From assembly GCF_030272615.1 (NCBI RefSeq), contig NC_081406.1:165091521-165155520 (forward strand): a stretch of DNA of 64,000 nucleotides, read 5' to 3'. The notes beneath the pieces were generated by a model. The model saw nothing but the letters and a program-made list of their open reading frames with translations. It did no database searches and was not told the DNA's origin. Position numbers and translations under genes: made by a program. The first letter of the stretch is position 1. Each line of letters begins with the position of its first letter. Positions 47,900 to 58,155 of the stretch are shown piece after piece. This DNA is from Cryptomeria japonica (Eukaryota; Streptophyta; Pinopsida; Cupressales; Cupressaceae).

Positions 47900-48753
47900 T
47901 ATTGGGAAAATGGTTCTCGACCTTGTATTTACATGAGGTTACTATTTATAGTAAGTTTTCATTTGAGCATAAAATGGTACGAAATTCTCTCAGAAGCTTT
48001 TGATTGCCTAGATAAGCATTCCGATAAAGTTACATTGTGAAATCACAACTAGTTTTGAAGATATTAAATTTTCCATTTTGGAGTGTCCAAAGAGACGTTT
48101 AAATTTGATTTTGAGGACTTTAGAGGCCTTAAAACTCCTTAAAAGTGGGTATAAATTGTGTAGCATTTACGAATCAATAGAGAACTTTGCAATCTTTTTG
48201 ACTCTTCAAACGGTTCATCAATCAGGCACACGATTCACAAGTTATGACCTCTAGAAGTTTGTACTCCTGAAATAGTTAATATAAAATATATTGGACACAT
48301 AAATGAGCTGTAAAAAGGGAGGGAAATATCATAGGGAATCTAGAAGGGAGATAAGGTCAGCTACACCTTATTGGGTGGTTTTAGCCCATGGTTTTGTAAT
48401 ACCATTTTACGATTTCTTATATTGTATCTCCTATATATGAGGTGTGTGAGGTAGAGGGTGTGTGTAAGAGTCTTATGGATATTAAGTTACCTTTGAATCT
48501 CTGATTAGTGGTACTCCTACGAAGATATTTGTAGCAGCTTTTAATTGCTAAATAATATATTGAGTAGCTTTTGGAGAGTGGGTTTTTTCTCGCGAAAGGA
48601 TTTTCCCCACGTAAATTACTGTGTTATGGTTTGAATGTTATAATATATATTTTTTTTTTTTCTGTAACTGTTGTGATAATTTGAAATTTTTTTTGCATTA
48701 CCCTCCTCTCAAGGTTAGTGTAGGAAGTTGTTCCACTACTTGACTTCCTTAAA
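47900..48753 (+). mobile_element. Solo LTR of the copia family, second copy
   Basis: 854 bp homologous to the reverse complement of 57266-58150, starting TATTGGGAAAATGG and ending CTTCCTTAAA. Flanks GTCAC (47895-47899) and GTTAC (48754-48758) look like a duplication with one mismatch. It is inserted in the leader of element A. Both terminal dinucleotides have decayed, so it is old. Confidence 0.8.
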
Positions 48754-48758
48754 GTTAC

Positions 48759-49760
48759 CCAGTAATCGCAACTTTCATCTAACATATTAATTTATATATC
48801 GAACAAAAGAAGTACCATTTGGGTTGTGTTCTCTCGCTTGGCGTTATGGGCTATCTGAGAGATAGCAACTCCTACCTAAATAGAAGATGATAACAATTTC
48901 TCTTACACCTAAGGTCCAATGGAAGGCAAGGGGAGATAATACTTTGGTTATCATCTCTAGGGTTATAAACATAAAGTGTGCAAAGCACACCAAACACTTC
49001 AAACAAGTTCTTTAACCCCAAATGAAAAGATGTGACCCTAATTAGACTAAAAATCAAAGACACACACCTAAATTACCCTTGCAACAAATTATTAGTACTT
49101 TTGATAAATTTCCCCACTTGCAAGCACACTAGTTAGGCAAATTTTAAAAATCCAAATCGAAATTTGAAAAGGGGCCTTTGACAATACATTTTTGCCTATT
49201 TAAATAGTTGCACCACTTTGTTAGTCCAAGCAAGGGTTGAGCCAAAAACTAGATCTAAAAACCCTAAGATGAAAAACAAAAAAGAAAACTGAAAATAAAA
49301 AATGCGGTTATACCCAACATAGATGCAGTTACCGAACATAGACACGATAAGGAAGAACACATAAGCAACAACAAAACCTAGAAAACTACAAACAAAGCAG
49401 AGAACACAAACACAGAAAAAATAAACCTAAACTTAGTTTCCAATCATAGACACGAAATCCAAAAGTCTGAACTTGCAAAAAATAAAAGAAAACGTAGACG
49501 CGACTTTTGGGCACAAACGCAAAATGAAAAATCACAAACGTTGTTTCAAATTCTAAAACCTGCAGACAACAAAATGGAAAACACAAACATGAAATATGGA
49601 AACACAAACGTAGAAACTGAACAGGGACACATAAAGAAGAGTCACATATGTGCAATATATTAAACCATTGCTGATCCAACCTGCAACTTGACAAAAATAC
49701 TAAAAACAACTAACAAAAGTTAGAAACAAAGGGAGAAGAGTCCCACTGGGTATGTCAAAA
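48759..49760. other. Element A 5' untranslated leader, right part
   Basis: No gene. It includes the recurring (A)CACAAACG/CATAGACGCG-type strings at 49,320-49,620. Next to the LTR the minus strand reads TTTTGACATACCCAGTGGGAC, the usual place for a primer-binding site. Confidence 0.5.
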
Positions 49761-50489
49761 TGTGTTCAGTGAAAAATGATGATGATAAACTATTGTAAAA
49801 CCACAAAGATCCAAGCACAATAAACCCTAGTTCTACAACCAAACATTCACCATACACAAATGAAGATACCTAAGAACATGCAAATCAACAAAGAAGTAAT
49901 ATTACCATTCACATGCCAAGTAGGGTTTCAATCTCCATTGTATCCTATCTCCATTGATCTCGTTTGATATATTTGCTCGTATATTTTTTATGTGCACAAG
50001 AGCTCAACAAAGAAGGGATTGTGGTTGTGAAGTTGCTTGATTACAAGAAGGTTTGATTGTATAAATCATTAATTAGGTTTGATAATGATGAGATAATCCT
50101 CTTATATAGAAGATGCTTTCGAAAATGGAGGAATGTGATTAAGAGGTGAAAGAAATAAGTGGTCTGCTAGGATTAAAGGGTAGGTAAAAGAAAAAATAGA
50201 ATAATGGAGTGGGTAGGTAAAGGAAAATTAAGAGATAAATAACATGTGTCATCTAGAGGAAAAAGCTAATGAATTAATTAAATAAATAAAAATTTATTTA
50301 ATTAATAGAGGAAGTGCGACCAATTAAATAAATACAAATATTTATTTAAATGAGGAAAAGGGATAGAAGAGGCTAAATGAATTAATTAAATAAATAAGCA
50401 TTTATTTAATTCATAGAAGACTTAGGATAAAGTAATTAATTAAATAAAAATATTTATTTAATTAAACAGGATAATTTTAGGTGTCTATA
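49761..50489 (-). repeat. Right (5') LTR of element A
   Basis: 729 bp, TGTGTTCAGTG...GGTGTCTATA, matching 37971-38588. It contains the same four-part AT-palindrome series (50270-50466). Outer flank ATTCT completes the target duplication. Confidence 0.82.
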
Positions 50490-51350
50490 ATTCTTTCATG
50501 GCCATGTATAGTGGTTACCACAACCTCAACTTTGTGTTGCTCAAACTATTCTCACCATCTCTTAAGGGAACTACGCTAGAGTGGTATAGATCATTGCCAA
50601 ATCATTCCATTTGAAAAGGTTACAAATTTTATCTCAAGATATTAGTCAATCTCTACTAGGATCCCCTTTGCCTTCCTAGATAGTGATCTATAGAGGATGT
50701 TCATCGATAATCTATAGTCAATATTAAGGGAGAAGCTATCCCTTAATTAGTACCAAAACTTTGCTAATATATGTTTCGCACTCACAGACTACCAACACAC
50801 CATGTCATAGTTCGAAGATTCTACTTCGAACCCTTGCAATGGGTCTTTTGTAGGCACGTCCACAGAAGGGTCTAGAAAGAGCAAGGTTGTGGCTAATGTT
50901 GTGGTTGTCCTATAGGGATCAAAATAGAATAGAGTCTTCACTAAATTGAATGACTCCTACCTAAGCATAATCTAGTGATTAATAAAAGATAATTTTATTA
51001 CCCTTCCCAATGTTCAACCATTGCCTGATAATAGACCCTACCTGCATTGGTATGATGGCTTAAAACATTTTCACTACCATCATGTGCCTGGTCATGACAA
51101 TGAGCGATGTTATCATCTTTGAAATATTGTCCAAGACTACATCAACAGTGGTGTGATTAAAGTTGATGCACATAAACATAAGTCGAACAAATATGTTGAT
51201 AAGACTAACAGGGTTTTGCAGATCTACATCAATCCATTCCCACCACATTCAACAAATTTCATTTTTGAATTAGATCCTCCTTCAGATGATGGTCCATTTC
51301 TGAACATGGTCACCATCACTCCTATTTGTTCACCACCTAGCTAGAAGGGG
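50490..51350 (+). pseudogene. Element B gag, capsid piece
   Basis: It directly continues the frame cut at 37970: 'FMAMYSGYHNLNFVLLKLF', 'SPSLKGTTLEWYRSLPNHSI', the conserved capsid motif ending in W-Y-x-x-L-P. Further on are 'VQDYINSGVIKVDAHKHK'-type peptides, resembling the region between gag and protease in related elements. Several stops are present. Confidence 0.72.
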
Positions 51351-51353
51351 AAG

Positions 51354-51926
51354 GTGTCTGATGTATCATTATCATTCACCCCTCTAAATGCTTCGTATTG
51401 TGGAGAGCCTACTGCTATCTACATCCTTGCTAAACTGAATGGTCAAGTTGTCACACGTCTGATGGTTGACCCATCCTGCAGAGTCAATGTTATCAAAGAT
51501 GAGACTCTATTCGTGAATGGTTGGCACAGACCTGCATATGATGAATGTCGAGCAACTCTAAGGATGCATGATACTTTTTCTATCCCCCCTTTGGGTAGCA
51601 TTACCTTGACGATTCTCTCAGGACCCAAGGCCATGTCTTCTACATTTGTGATCATCCTTGAATCAAATCTATTTCAGGTTAATCTAAGCATTCATTGGTT
51701 GATTTCTATGGATTTGGTCCCTTTATTGATTCATAAATTTCTTAAGTTTCCCCATGAGGGTTCAATGCATGTCATCGAGGATACTAGATATCAACTCATT
51801 GTAGCATGTGGGGACTTTTCACTGGATCATTTTTGGCCTACTCCGATGGAGCCCATGCTTCACCTTGGTGACTTGATGTTCCGTGCATATTATCAATACA
51901 AAATAGGGGAGTTATCCCCTAAATAA
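51354..51926 (+). pseudogene. Element B protease-like region (active site lost)
   Basis: A 190-codon open frame. 'AKLNGQVVTRLMVDPSCRVN' occupies the place of the retropepsin box, but Asp-Thr-Gly is replaced by Asp-Pro-Ser. 'HDTFSIPPLGSITLTILSGP' and 'STFVIILESNLFQVNLSIHW' follow, matching the strand order of plant gypsy proteases. The long open frame without the catalytic triad suggests either decay or a non-catalytic domain. Confidence 0.62.
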
Positions 51927-52155
51927 GTTCACCCTATTTATTCCTTGCCTCTCCCTACATCAACCTTTTCTCCATCTGTTCCCATGTTGGAGTGGGTAGT
52001 GCCCCATGTCCCCTCATTGTTAGGGGCTGAGGATAAGATCATTTCTCCAAATAGACCATCTCATCGATATAGGACTACATAGCCTCTAGTGGTGTCCTCG
52101 ATTCCTATGGCTCCACCCAATGTAGAAAAGGTAAAGGCACTATCAAAGTCTATGA

Positions 52156-53044
52156 TGTAAGGAAGTTAAGTAGCGGAAACAACTTCCTACACTAACCTTG
52201 AGAGGAGGGTAATGCAAAACTTTTTCAGATCATTACAACAGTTACAGAAAATAGAAATAGATATAATAGCATTCATACCACAACACAATGATTTATGTGG
52301 GGAAAACCCTTTCGGGAGAAAAACCCCACCCTCCAAAAGCAGCTCAATATTTTATTTAGCAATCAAAAACAGATTACAAAATACTTGCAGAGCAAGCTCT
52401 TCACAGGAGTACCACTAATCAGAGATTCAGAGGCAACTCAATAGCCATAGGACTCTTACACACAACCTCTATCTCACACACCTCATAAATAGGAGATACA
52501 ATACAAGAAACCGTCAAACGGTATTACAAAACCATGGGCTAAAACCACCCAATAAGGTGTAGCCGACCTTATCTCCCTTCTATGACATGTTAAAGCACAC
52601 ATCAACACGTGTCGCTCCCTTTTACAGCTCATTTATGTATTCGATACAAATTATTTTTCCTATTTCAGGAGTACAAACTTCCGGAGGCCATAACTTGAGA
52701 ACCGGGTGTCCGATTGACGAACCGTTTGAAGCGCCGGAAAGCTCGTGAAGTGCTCTATCACCTCGTAACCCGCTTCGCGGGTTATGGATGGCAACTTTTC
52801 AGGGCGTTTCGGAGCCTCTAAAGTCCCCAAAATTAAGTTTAAATATTTTATTGCACCCCTCCAAGACGAAAACTTTAATATCTTCAAAACTAGCTGTGAC
52901 CTTGCGACGCAACTTTACCGGAATGCTTATCTAGCCAAGCAGAAGCTTCAGGAAGAGTTTCGCACCATTTCGTGCTCAAATAAAAACTTACTATAAATAG
53001 TAACCTCGCATAAATGCAAGGTTGAGACACCATTTTTCCCAACA
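52156..53044 (-). repeat. Left (3') LTR of the copia element
   Basis: 889 bp; it differs from 57266-58150 mainly by an extra 4 bases near 52,790 (ATGGC versus A after TTAYGG) and scattered substitutions. Confidence 0.95.
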
Positions 53045-53100
53045 AATCTCCCACTTGTCGAACACCTTGCATGAGCGGAAGGGAATGTCAACACAATGAA

Positions 53101-56100
53101 TCAATTGCTAGGGGCCATAAGGCCCATAGACTCTGAACACCATCTAAACTTCTCTGTGCTCACAGCCTTAGTTAAAGCATCTGCAACATTCATCAAAGTG
53201 TCCACCTTAACCAGCTTCACCCTACCATCTTCGACCATATCTCTAACAAAATGATACTGAACATCAATATGTTTGGTCCGGGCATGAAATGTCGGGTTCT
53301 TAGCTAGGCTAATTGCACTCTGACTGTCACAGTAAACTGTCACTGTACCTTGTTTTATTCCAATATCCGAACACAGTCTCTTAAGCCAAATGGCCTCTTT
53401 ACAAGCATGAGTAGCTGCCATATACTCTGCTTCAGTAGTGGATAAAGCAACCACAGCCTGTCGCTTACTCATCCAACTAATTGCACCACCAAACAAAGTA
53501 AACACATAAGCACTGGTGGATCTTCTGCTATCAATATCACCTGCCCAATCTGAATCCACATAACCATGGATATCAAGGGAAGTCATGTCTCCAATTGAAT
53601 TACCATGATAACACAAAGAATACTCTGAAGTACCCTTCAAATATCTGAAGACTCTTTTCACTGCATCCCAATGAACTCTACCAGGATTAGACATATATCT
53701 AGAAAGTACTCCCACTGCTTGGGCAATGTCTGGTCTAGTACAGACCATAGCATACATCAAGCTTCCAACCGCACTCTGGTAAGGCACTCTGCTCATGTCT
53801 TCCATCTCCAATGGAGATGTAGGACAATCTGAAACAGATAGTTTCATTCCAACTGTAAAAGGAACACTCAATGGTCTACAATTCTGCATGTTGAACCTCT
53901 GTAACACTGAATTCACATACTTACTCTGGCCTAGCCATAGCTTTCTGTTCGCCCTATCTCTTCTAATTTCCATCCCAAGAATGTGCTTTGCTGCACCAAG
54001 ATCTTTCATTTCAAATTTAGCAGCGAGCTGAGACTTCAGTTCTAAAATCATACCTTTCCCTTTACCAATGAATAACATATCATCAACATACAATGCAATG
54101 AATAAGAAATGATCACCATAAGATTTATAATAAACATAGTGATCTGATTTAGAACGTTCAAATCCCAAACTCAACACATATGTATCAAATTTCTGGTACC
54201 ACATCCTAGGACTTTGTTTGAGGCCATACAAAGATTTCTTCAATTTACAGACCAAATTACTTTTGCCTTTCACCACATAGTGCTCCGGCTGTGTCATATA
54301 AATATCTTCCTCCAAATCACCATGAAGGAAAGCAGTTTTCACATCCATTTGCTCAACCTCTAAATCATAAGCAGTAGCAATAGAAAGCAAAAATCTAATG
54401 GACGTCATTTTTGCAACAGGAGAAAATATCTCACCGTAATCAACACCCTCAACCTGAGAGTAGCCTTTTGCAACCAACCTTTCTTTATACTTCTCAATGC
54501 TTCCATCTGAACCAATCTTTTTCTTGAACACCCATTTACAACCAACAGGTTTTCGTCCTTCAGGCAATGGTACAAGATCCCATGTATCATTCTTTTTCAA
54601 AGCTGCCATTTCTTCCTCCATAGAAATCTTCCAGGATTCTGCATCATTCATACCTAATGCCTCTTCTACAGATTTCGGTTCATCCACACTAGTATTCAGA
54701 GCAAAAATACATCTCCAATCATCAGGTGAATACCTTTCAGGTGGTTGTCTATGTCTTGTAGACCTTCGAACAAGCTGAGTTGGAGGTTCTTCCTCCTCTT
54801 CTGAAGATTCAGAGCTAGACGAGCTCTCCTCAAATTCTTGCCTATCTAGGGGTCTTGATTCAACTCTTTCAGGTGTAGAAGGAAGTTGAATCACATCTTC
54901 TTTTTTAGTCTGTTCTGGCTGCAATGTAACAGAAGGAGACTTAATTTCTCTAAAAATAACACTTCTACTGTGAATTACCTTTTGTGCAACAGGGTCCCAA
55001 AGCTTGTATCCTTTCACACCATAACTATACCCAATGAAGATACATTTCACAGCCTTGTTCTCCAACTTTGTTCGCTTCTCCTTTGGCACATGTGCATATG
55101 CCTCGCAACCAAAAACTCTAAGATGTCTCAATGAAGGCTTGTGACCTGACCATGCTTCCATAGGCGTTTTATCAACAAGAGCTGATGTAGGAGACCTGTT
55201 AATCAGGTAGCAAGCAGTGGCAACAGCTTCAGCCCAAAACTTTTGTTCAAGACCAACACCACTCAACATACTCCTAGCCTTTTCCATCAGTGTCCTGTTC
55301 ATTCTTTCTGCAACTCCATTCTGCTGTGGAGAATACGGAGTTGTCTTCTGCCTGTTAATTCCACAGTCTTTACAGAATCTATCAAAATCATTAGAGCAAA
55401 ACTCACCGCCATTATCAGTTCTCAAACATTTTATTTTCTTTTCAGTCTGCAACTCAACCATTGCTTTAAATTCTTTAAAACGACTAAAAACTTCAGATTT
55501 ACTCTTTAGAAAATAAACCCATGTCCTTCTACTAAAATCATCAATAAATGAAACATAATATGTGGATTTTCCAATTGAAGAGACATCTACTGGACCAAAC
55601 ACATCAGAATGGATAAGATCCAAAACACCACAAGTTTTATGAGAACTCGAGTAAAACTGAACGCGGTTTTGTTTTCCATAAATGCAATGCTCACAGAAAT
55701 CAAAGTCAAGGTTACAGTCATTCAAACCTTCAACAAGGTTTTTATTTTTCAAGGTCCTTAGACCCTTTTCTCCAATGTGGCCAAGTCTCTGGTGCCATAA
55801 CATAGTCTTCTCTGCAGGTAACTTTGCTTCAGACGAAAGAGCACCCTTAGGTACCCAAAAACCATTTCCATCTGCTGAAGGTGAAACCTTCAAATCTTCC
55901 AGTGAAGTATCCGCAGATTTACTTTTTACAGAAGTGCTATTACACTCAATAGTGTATGCTTCAAGCTTATACAAAGTGCCAAACCTGACACCTCTAGCAA
56001 CTACCATAGCACCCTTAATCATCTTACATCCTGCTTCAGAAAAGACTACCTGCACACCTGCATCTATTAGTTTGCTCACAGATAACAGGTTTCGTTTTAA

Positions 56101-56322
56101 TCCAGGGATATGCAACACACCATTAATCCTTTTTATTCTACCATCAGAAAACCTGATTCTAACTTTACCTCGACCAACAATGTCTAGATGTGAATCATCA
56201 CCCAGGTACACCTTACCTCCATTAAATCCTTCATATTCAGAAAACCAATCTCTATTGGAAGTCATATGAAAAGATGCACCTGAGTCAATTAGCCAGGCAT
56301 CATTACCTGCATGAGTCGCCAA
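53101..56322 (-). CDS. Copia pol: protease, integrase, RT, RNase H
   Basis: 1,073 codons open from the first Met after the stop at 56487. The true pol frame starts upstream, in the same frame as gag. Domains in order: aspartic protease 'WLIDSGASFHMTSN' (catalytic Asp about residue 13); GAG-pre-integrase 'LWHQRLGHIGEKGL' with 'CEHCIYGK'; integrase core with 'SFIDDFSRRTWVYF', 'LRTDNGGEF' and 'YSPQQNGVAERMNRTLMEKA' (the D, D, E triad); RT with 'EQMDVKTAFLHGDL', 'SLYGLKQSPRMWYQKFD' and catalytic 'ALYVDDMLFIG'; RNase H with 'GYVDSDWAGDIDSRRSTSAY', 'ALSTTEAEYMA' and 'ARTKHIDVQYHFVRDM'. All catalytic residues I can check are present. Motif wording matches the Tork/Tnt1 lineage. Many antisense ORFs here (for example 55682-56269 plus) are shadows. 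Confidence 0.96.
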   Translation of the reverse strand: MATHAGNDAWLIDSGASFHMTSNRDWFSEYEGFNGGKVYLGDDSHLDIVGRGKVRIRFSDGRIKRINGVLHIPGLKRNLLSVSKLIDAGVQVVFSEAGCKMIKGAMVVARGVRFGTLYKLEAYTIECNSTSVKSKSADTSLEDLKVSPSADGNGFWVPKGALSSEAKLPAEKTMLWHQRLGHIGEKGLRTLKNKNLVEGLNDCNLDFDFCEHCIYGKQNRVQFYSSSHKTCGVLDLIHSDVFGPVDVSSIGKSTYYVSFIDDFSRRTWVYFLKSKSEVFSRFKEFKAMVELQTEKKIKCLRTDNGGEFCSNDFDRFCKDCGINRQKTTPYSPQQNGVAERMNRTLMEKARSMLSGVGLEQKFWAEAVATACYLINRSPTSALVDKTPMEAWSGHKPSLRHLRVFGCEAYAHVPKEKRTKLENKAVKCIFIGYSYGVKGYKLWDPVAQKVIHSRSVIFREIKSPSVTLQPEQTKKEDVIQLPSTPERVESRPLDRQEFEESSSSSESSEEEEEPPTQLVRRSTRHRQPPERYSPDDWRCIFALNTSVDEPKSVEEALGMNDAESWKISMEEEMAALKKNDTWDLVPLPEGRKPVGCKWVFKKKIGSDGSIEKYKERLVAKGYSQVEGVDYGEIFSPVAKMTSIRFLLSIATAYDLEVEQMDVKTAFLHGDLEEDIYMTQPEHYVVKGKSNLVCKLKKSLYGLKQSPRMWYQKFDTYVLSLGFERSKSDHYVYYKSYGDHFLFIALYVDDMLFIGKGKGMILELKSQLAAKFEMKDLGAAKHILGMEIRRDRANRKLWLGQSKYVNSVLQRFNMQNCRPLSVPFTVGMKLSVSDCPTSPLEMEDMSRVPYQSAVGSLMYAMVCTRPDIAQAVGVLSRYMSNPGRVHWDAVKRVFRYLKGTSEYSLCYHGNSIGDMTSLDIHGYVDSDWAGDIDSRRSTSAYVFTLFGGAISWMSKRQAVVALSTTEAEYMAATHACKEAIWLKRLCSDIGIKQGTVTVYCDSQSAISLAKNPTFHARTKHIDVQYHFVRDMVEDGRVKLVKVDTLMNVADALTKAVSTEKFRWCSESMGLMAPSN

Positions 56323-56484
56323 AGCCGCAATAAATGCATCGCCATCTTCCTTGTCGGACTCAGAATCAGAATCGAACTTTTTCTTTTTCTTCTTCTTTTC
56401 TTCTTTGTAGTCCTTACGGATGTGACCCGGTTTACCGCAATTCCAGCAAATGACTTTGGACTTTCCAGGAGATTTCGATCTCCC

Positions 56485-57141
56485 TTATTTGGACTTGCCG
56501 CGCTTCTCATTCTTCTTGCCTTTCTCCTTAGGTCTTCCACGAACGGTTAGGGCTTCCTTTGAACTGATGGATACCTTCCTTCGCATCTCTTCACCGAGTA
56601 GGGCACCCACCACATCTTCAGATTTCAAAACAACAGAAGTACTACCGATAGCCATAACAAGAGAATCCCACGAATCAGGCAAAGAACAAAGCAAGATCTG
56701 ACATTTCTCCTCCTCGTCCATCTTAACACCGACGGATACTAATTGAGCCACAATCATATTGAATGCTTCTAGGTGGTCTGCAATTCGTCCACCCTCTTCC
56801 ATCTTCAAGGAATACAATTTCTTTCTTAAGAAAATTTGATTTAATAAAGATTTCACTTGATACATCTCACCAAGCTTAGTCCATAGCTTCTTTGCAGAGT
56901 TCTCTTCATGGACATTGATTAGAACAGAGTCTGCCAGGCACAGTCTGATTAGACCCTTGGCTTTTCGGTCCATAACATCATACTGAGCTGCCGCAGTAGG
57001 ATCTGAGGGCCTTTGGACATTCGCATCAACAGCATCCCAAAGATCTCGATCTATTAGCAGATCTTCCATCTTCAGCTTCCACATCTCAAAATTACTTCCA
57101 TTAAATTTCTCCACCTCTATTCTCCCTGACGAACTCGCCAT
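56485..57141 (-). CDS. Copia gag, ending at a premature stop
   Basis: 218 codons from the ATG at 57141: 'EVEKFNGSNFEMWKLKMEDL' at the N-terminus, the UBN2-type gag of copia elements, with 'LWTKLGEMYQ' and 'MIVAQLVSVGVKMDEEEKCQ' further on. The frame stops at TAA (56485-56487), but the next codons continue in frame with the zinc knuckle 'CWNCGKPGHIRKDYKEEK' (about 56,400-56,450) and then pol. The knuckle's fourth ligand is Tyr (TAC) where Cys is expected in CX2CX4HX4C. So this copy has a nonsense codon and a lost zinc ligand. Confidence 0.93.
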   Translation of the reverse strand: MASSSGRIEVEKFNGSNFEMWKLKMEDLLIDRDLWDAVDANVQRPSDPTAAAQYDVMDRKAKGLIRLCLADSVLINVHEENSAKKLWTKLGEMYQVKSLLNQIFLRKKLYSLKMEEGGRIADHLEAFNMIVAQLVSVGVKMDEEEKCQILLCSLPDSWDSLVMAIGSTSVVLKSEDVVGALLGEEMRRKVSISSKEALTVRGRPKEKGKKNEKRGKSK

Positions 57142-57251
57142 CTGAATATTCCTGCAATAGGATCAAAAAGTGTCTTCTGCACAAGCTCCCACTCAAATCT
57201 GGATTAGTTCAAAAAACCCAACTGCCCACAATTGAAACCAAAGGTGATCAG

Positions 57252-57263
57252 GCTTTGATACCA
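57252..57263 (-). other. Primer-binding site of the copia element
   Basis: The minus strand reads TGGTATCAAAGC, two bases after the LTR end; one mismatch to the initiator-Met tRNA complement. Confidence 0.85.
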
Positions 57264-57265
57264 CT

Positions 57266-58150
57266 TGTAAGGAAGTTAAGTAGCGGAAACAACTTCCTAC
57301 ACTAACCTTGAGAGGAGGGTAATGCAAAACTTTTTCAGATCATTACAACAGTTACAGAAAATAGAAATAGATATAATAGCATTCATACCACAACACAATG
57401 ATTTACGTGGGGAAAACCCTTTCGGGAGAAAAACCCCACCCTCCAAAAGCAGCTCAATATTTTATTCAGCAATCAAAAACAGATTACAAAATACTTGCAG
57501 AGCAAGCTCTTCACAGGAGTACCACTAATCAGAGATTCAGAGGCAACTCAATAGCCATAGGACTCTTACACACAACCTCTATCTCACACACCTCATAAAT
57601 AGGAGATACAATACAAGAAATCGTCAAACGGTATTACAAAACCATGGGCTAAAACCACCCAATAAGGTGTAGCCGACCTTATCTCCCTTCTATGACATGT
57701 TAAAGCACACATCAACACGTGTCGCTCCCTTTTACAGCTCATTTATGTATTCGATACAAATTATTTTTCCTATTTCAGGAGTACAAACTTCCGGAGGCCA
57801 TAACTTGAGAACCGGGTGTCCGATTGACGAACCGTTTGAAGCGCCGGAAAGCTCGTGAAGTGCTCTATCACCTTGTAACCCGCTTCGCCGGTTACGGAAA
57901 CTTTTCAGGGCGTTTCAGAGCCTCTAAAGTCCCCAAAATTAAGTTTAAATATTTTATTGCACCCCTCCAAGACGTAAACTTTAATATCTTCAAAACTAGC
58001 TGTGACCTTGCGACGCAACTTTACCGGAATGCTTATCTAGCCAAGCAGAAGCTTCAGGGAGAGTTTCGCACCATTTCGTGCTCAAATAAAAACTTACTAT
58101 AAATAGTAACCTCGCATAAATGCAAGGTTGAGACACCATTTTTCCCAACA
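57266..58150 (-). repeat. Right (5') LTR of the copia element
   Basis: 885 bp; TGTAAGGAAG...TTCCCAACA on the plus strand. This copy is the promoter-bearing LTR. Outer flank TATGA. Confidence 0.95.
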
Positions 58151-58155
58151 TATGA

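Larger units (their letters stand above)
37971..50489 (-). mobile_element. Ty3/gypsy element A (Tat/Ogre-like) with antisense PMD frame
   Basis: The LTRs are 37971-38588 (618 bp) and 49761-50489 (729 bp), sharing long strings such as ATGATAAACTATTGTAAAACC. A perfect ATTCT duplication (37966-37970, 50490-50494) marks the insertion into the gag of element B. A minus-strand purine run AAAGAGGGGCAAAA lies beside the left LTR, placing the 3' end on the left. In minus order: leader, gag (46.5-43.9 kb), protease (43.7-42.7 kb), then only the C-terminal tail of integrase (41.7-41.5 kb); RT, RNase H and the integrase core are missing. On the opposite strand between integrase and 3' LTR is a plant-mobile-domain frame, an arrangement described for Tat-lineage elements. 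A DNA transposon (45184-46214) and a solo copia LTR (47900-48753) are inserted in it. Confidence 0.82.
52156..58150 (-). mobile_element. Young Ty1/copia retrotransposon (Tork/Tnt1-like)
   Basis: A complete 5,995-bp element with LTRs 52156-53044 and 57266-58150 (TG...CA) and a perfect TATGA duplication (52151-52155, 58151-58155). By eye the LTRs differ at about nine bases plus one 4-bp indel, near 99% identity, so insertion was recent. PBS (minus TGGTATCAAAGCC) lies 2 bases from the 5' LTR and the PPT (minus AAGTGGGAGATT) abuts the 3' LTR. One frame (57141 to 53101) encodes gag, protease, integrase, RT and RNase H in copia order, interrupted by a single stop at 56485-56487. It is inserted in element B downstream of the protease-like region. 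Confidence 0.96.

Noticed and set aside
55682-56269. 195-codon plus-strand ORF
   Set aside because: It lies exactly antisense to the intact copia pol frame and has no domain; an opposite-strand shadow of a constrained frame.
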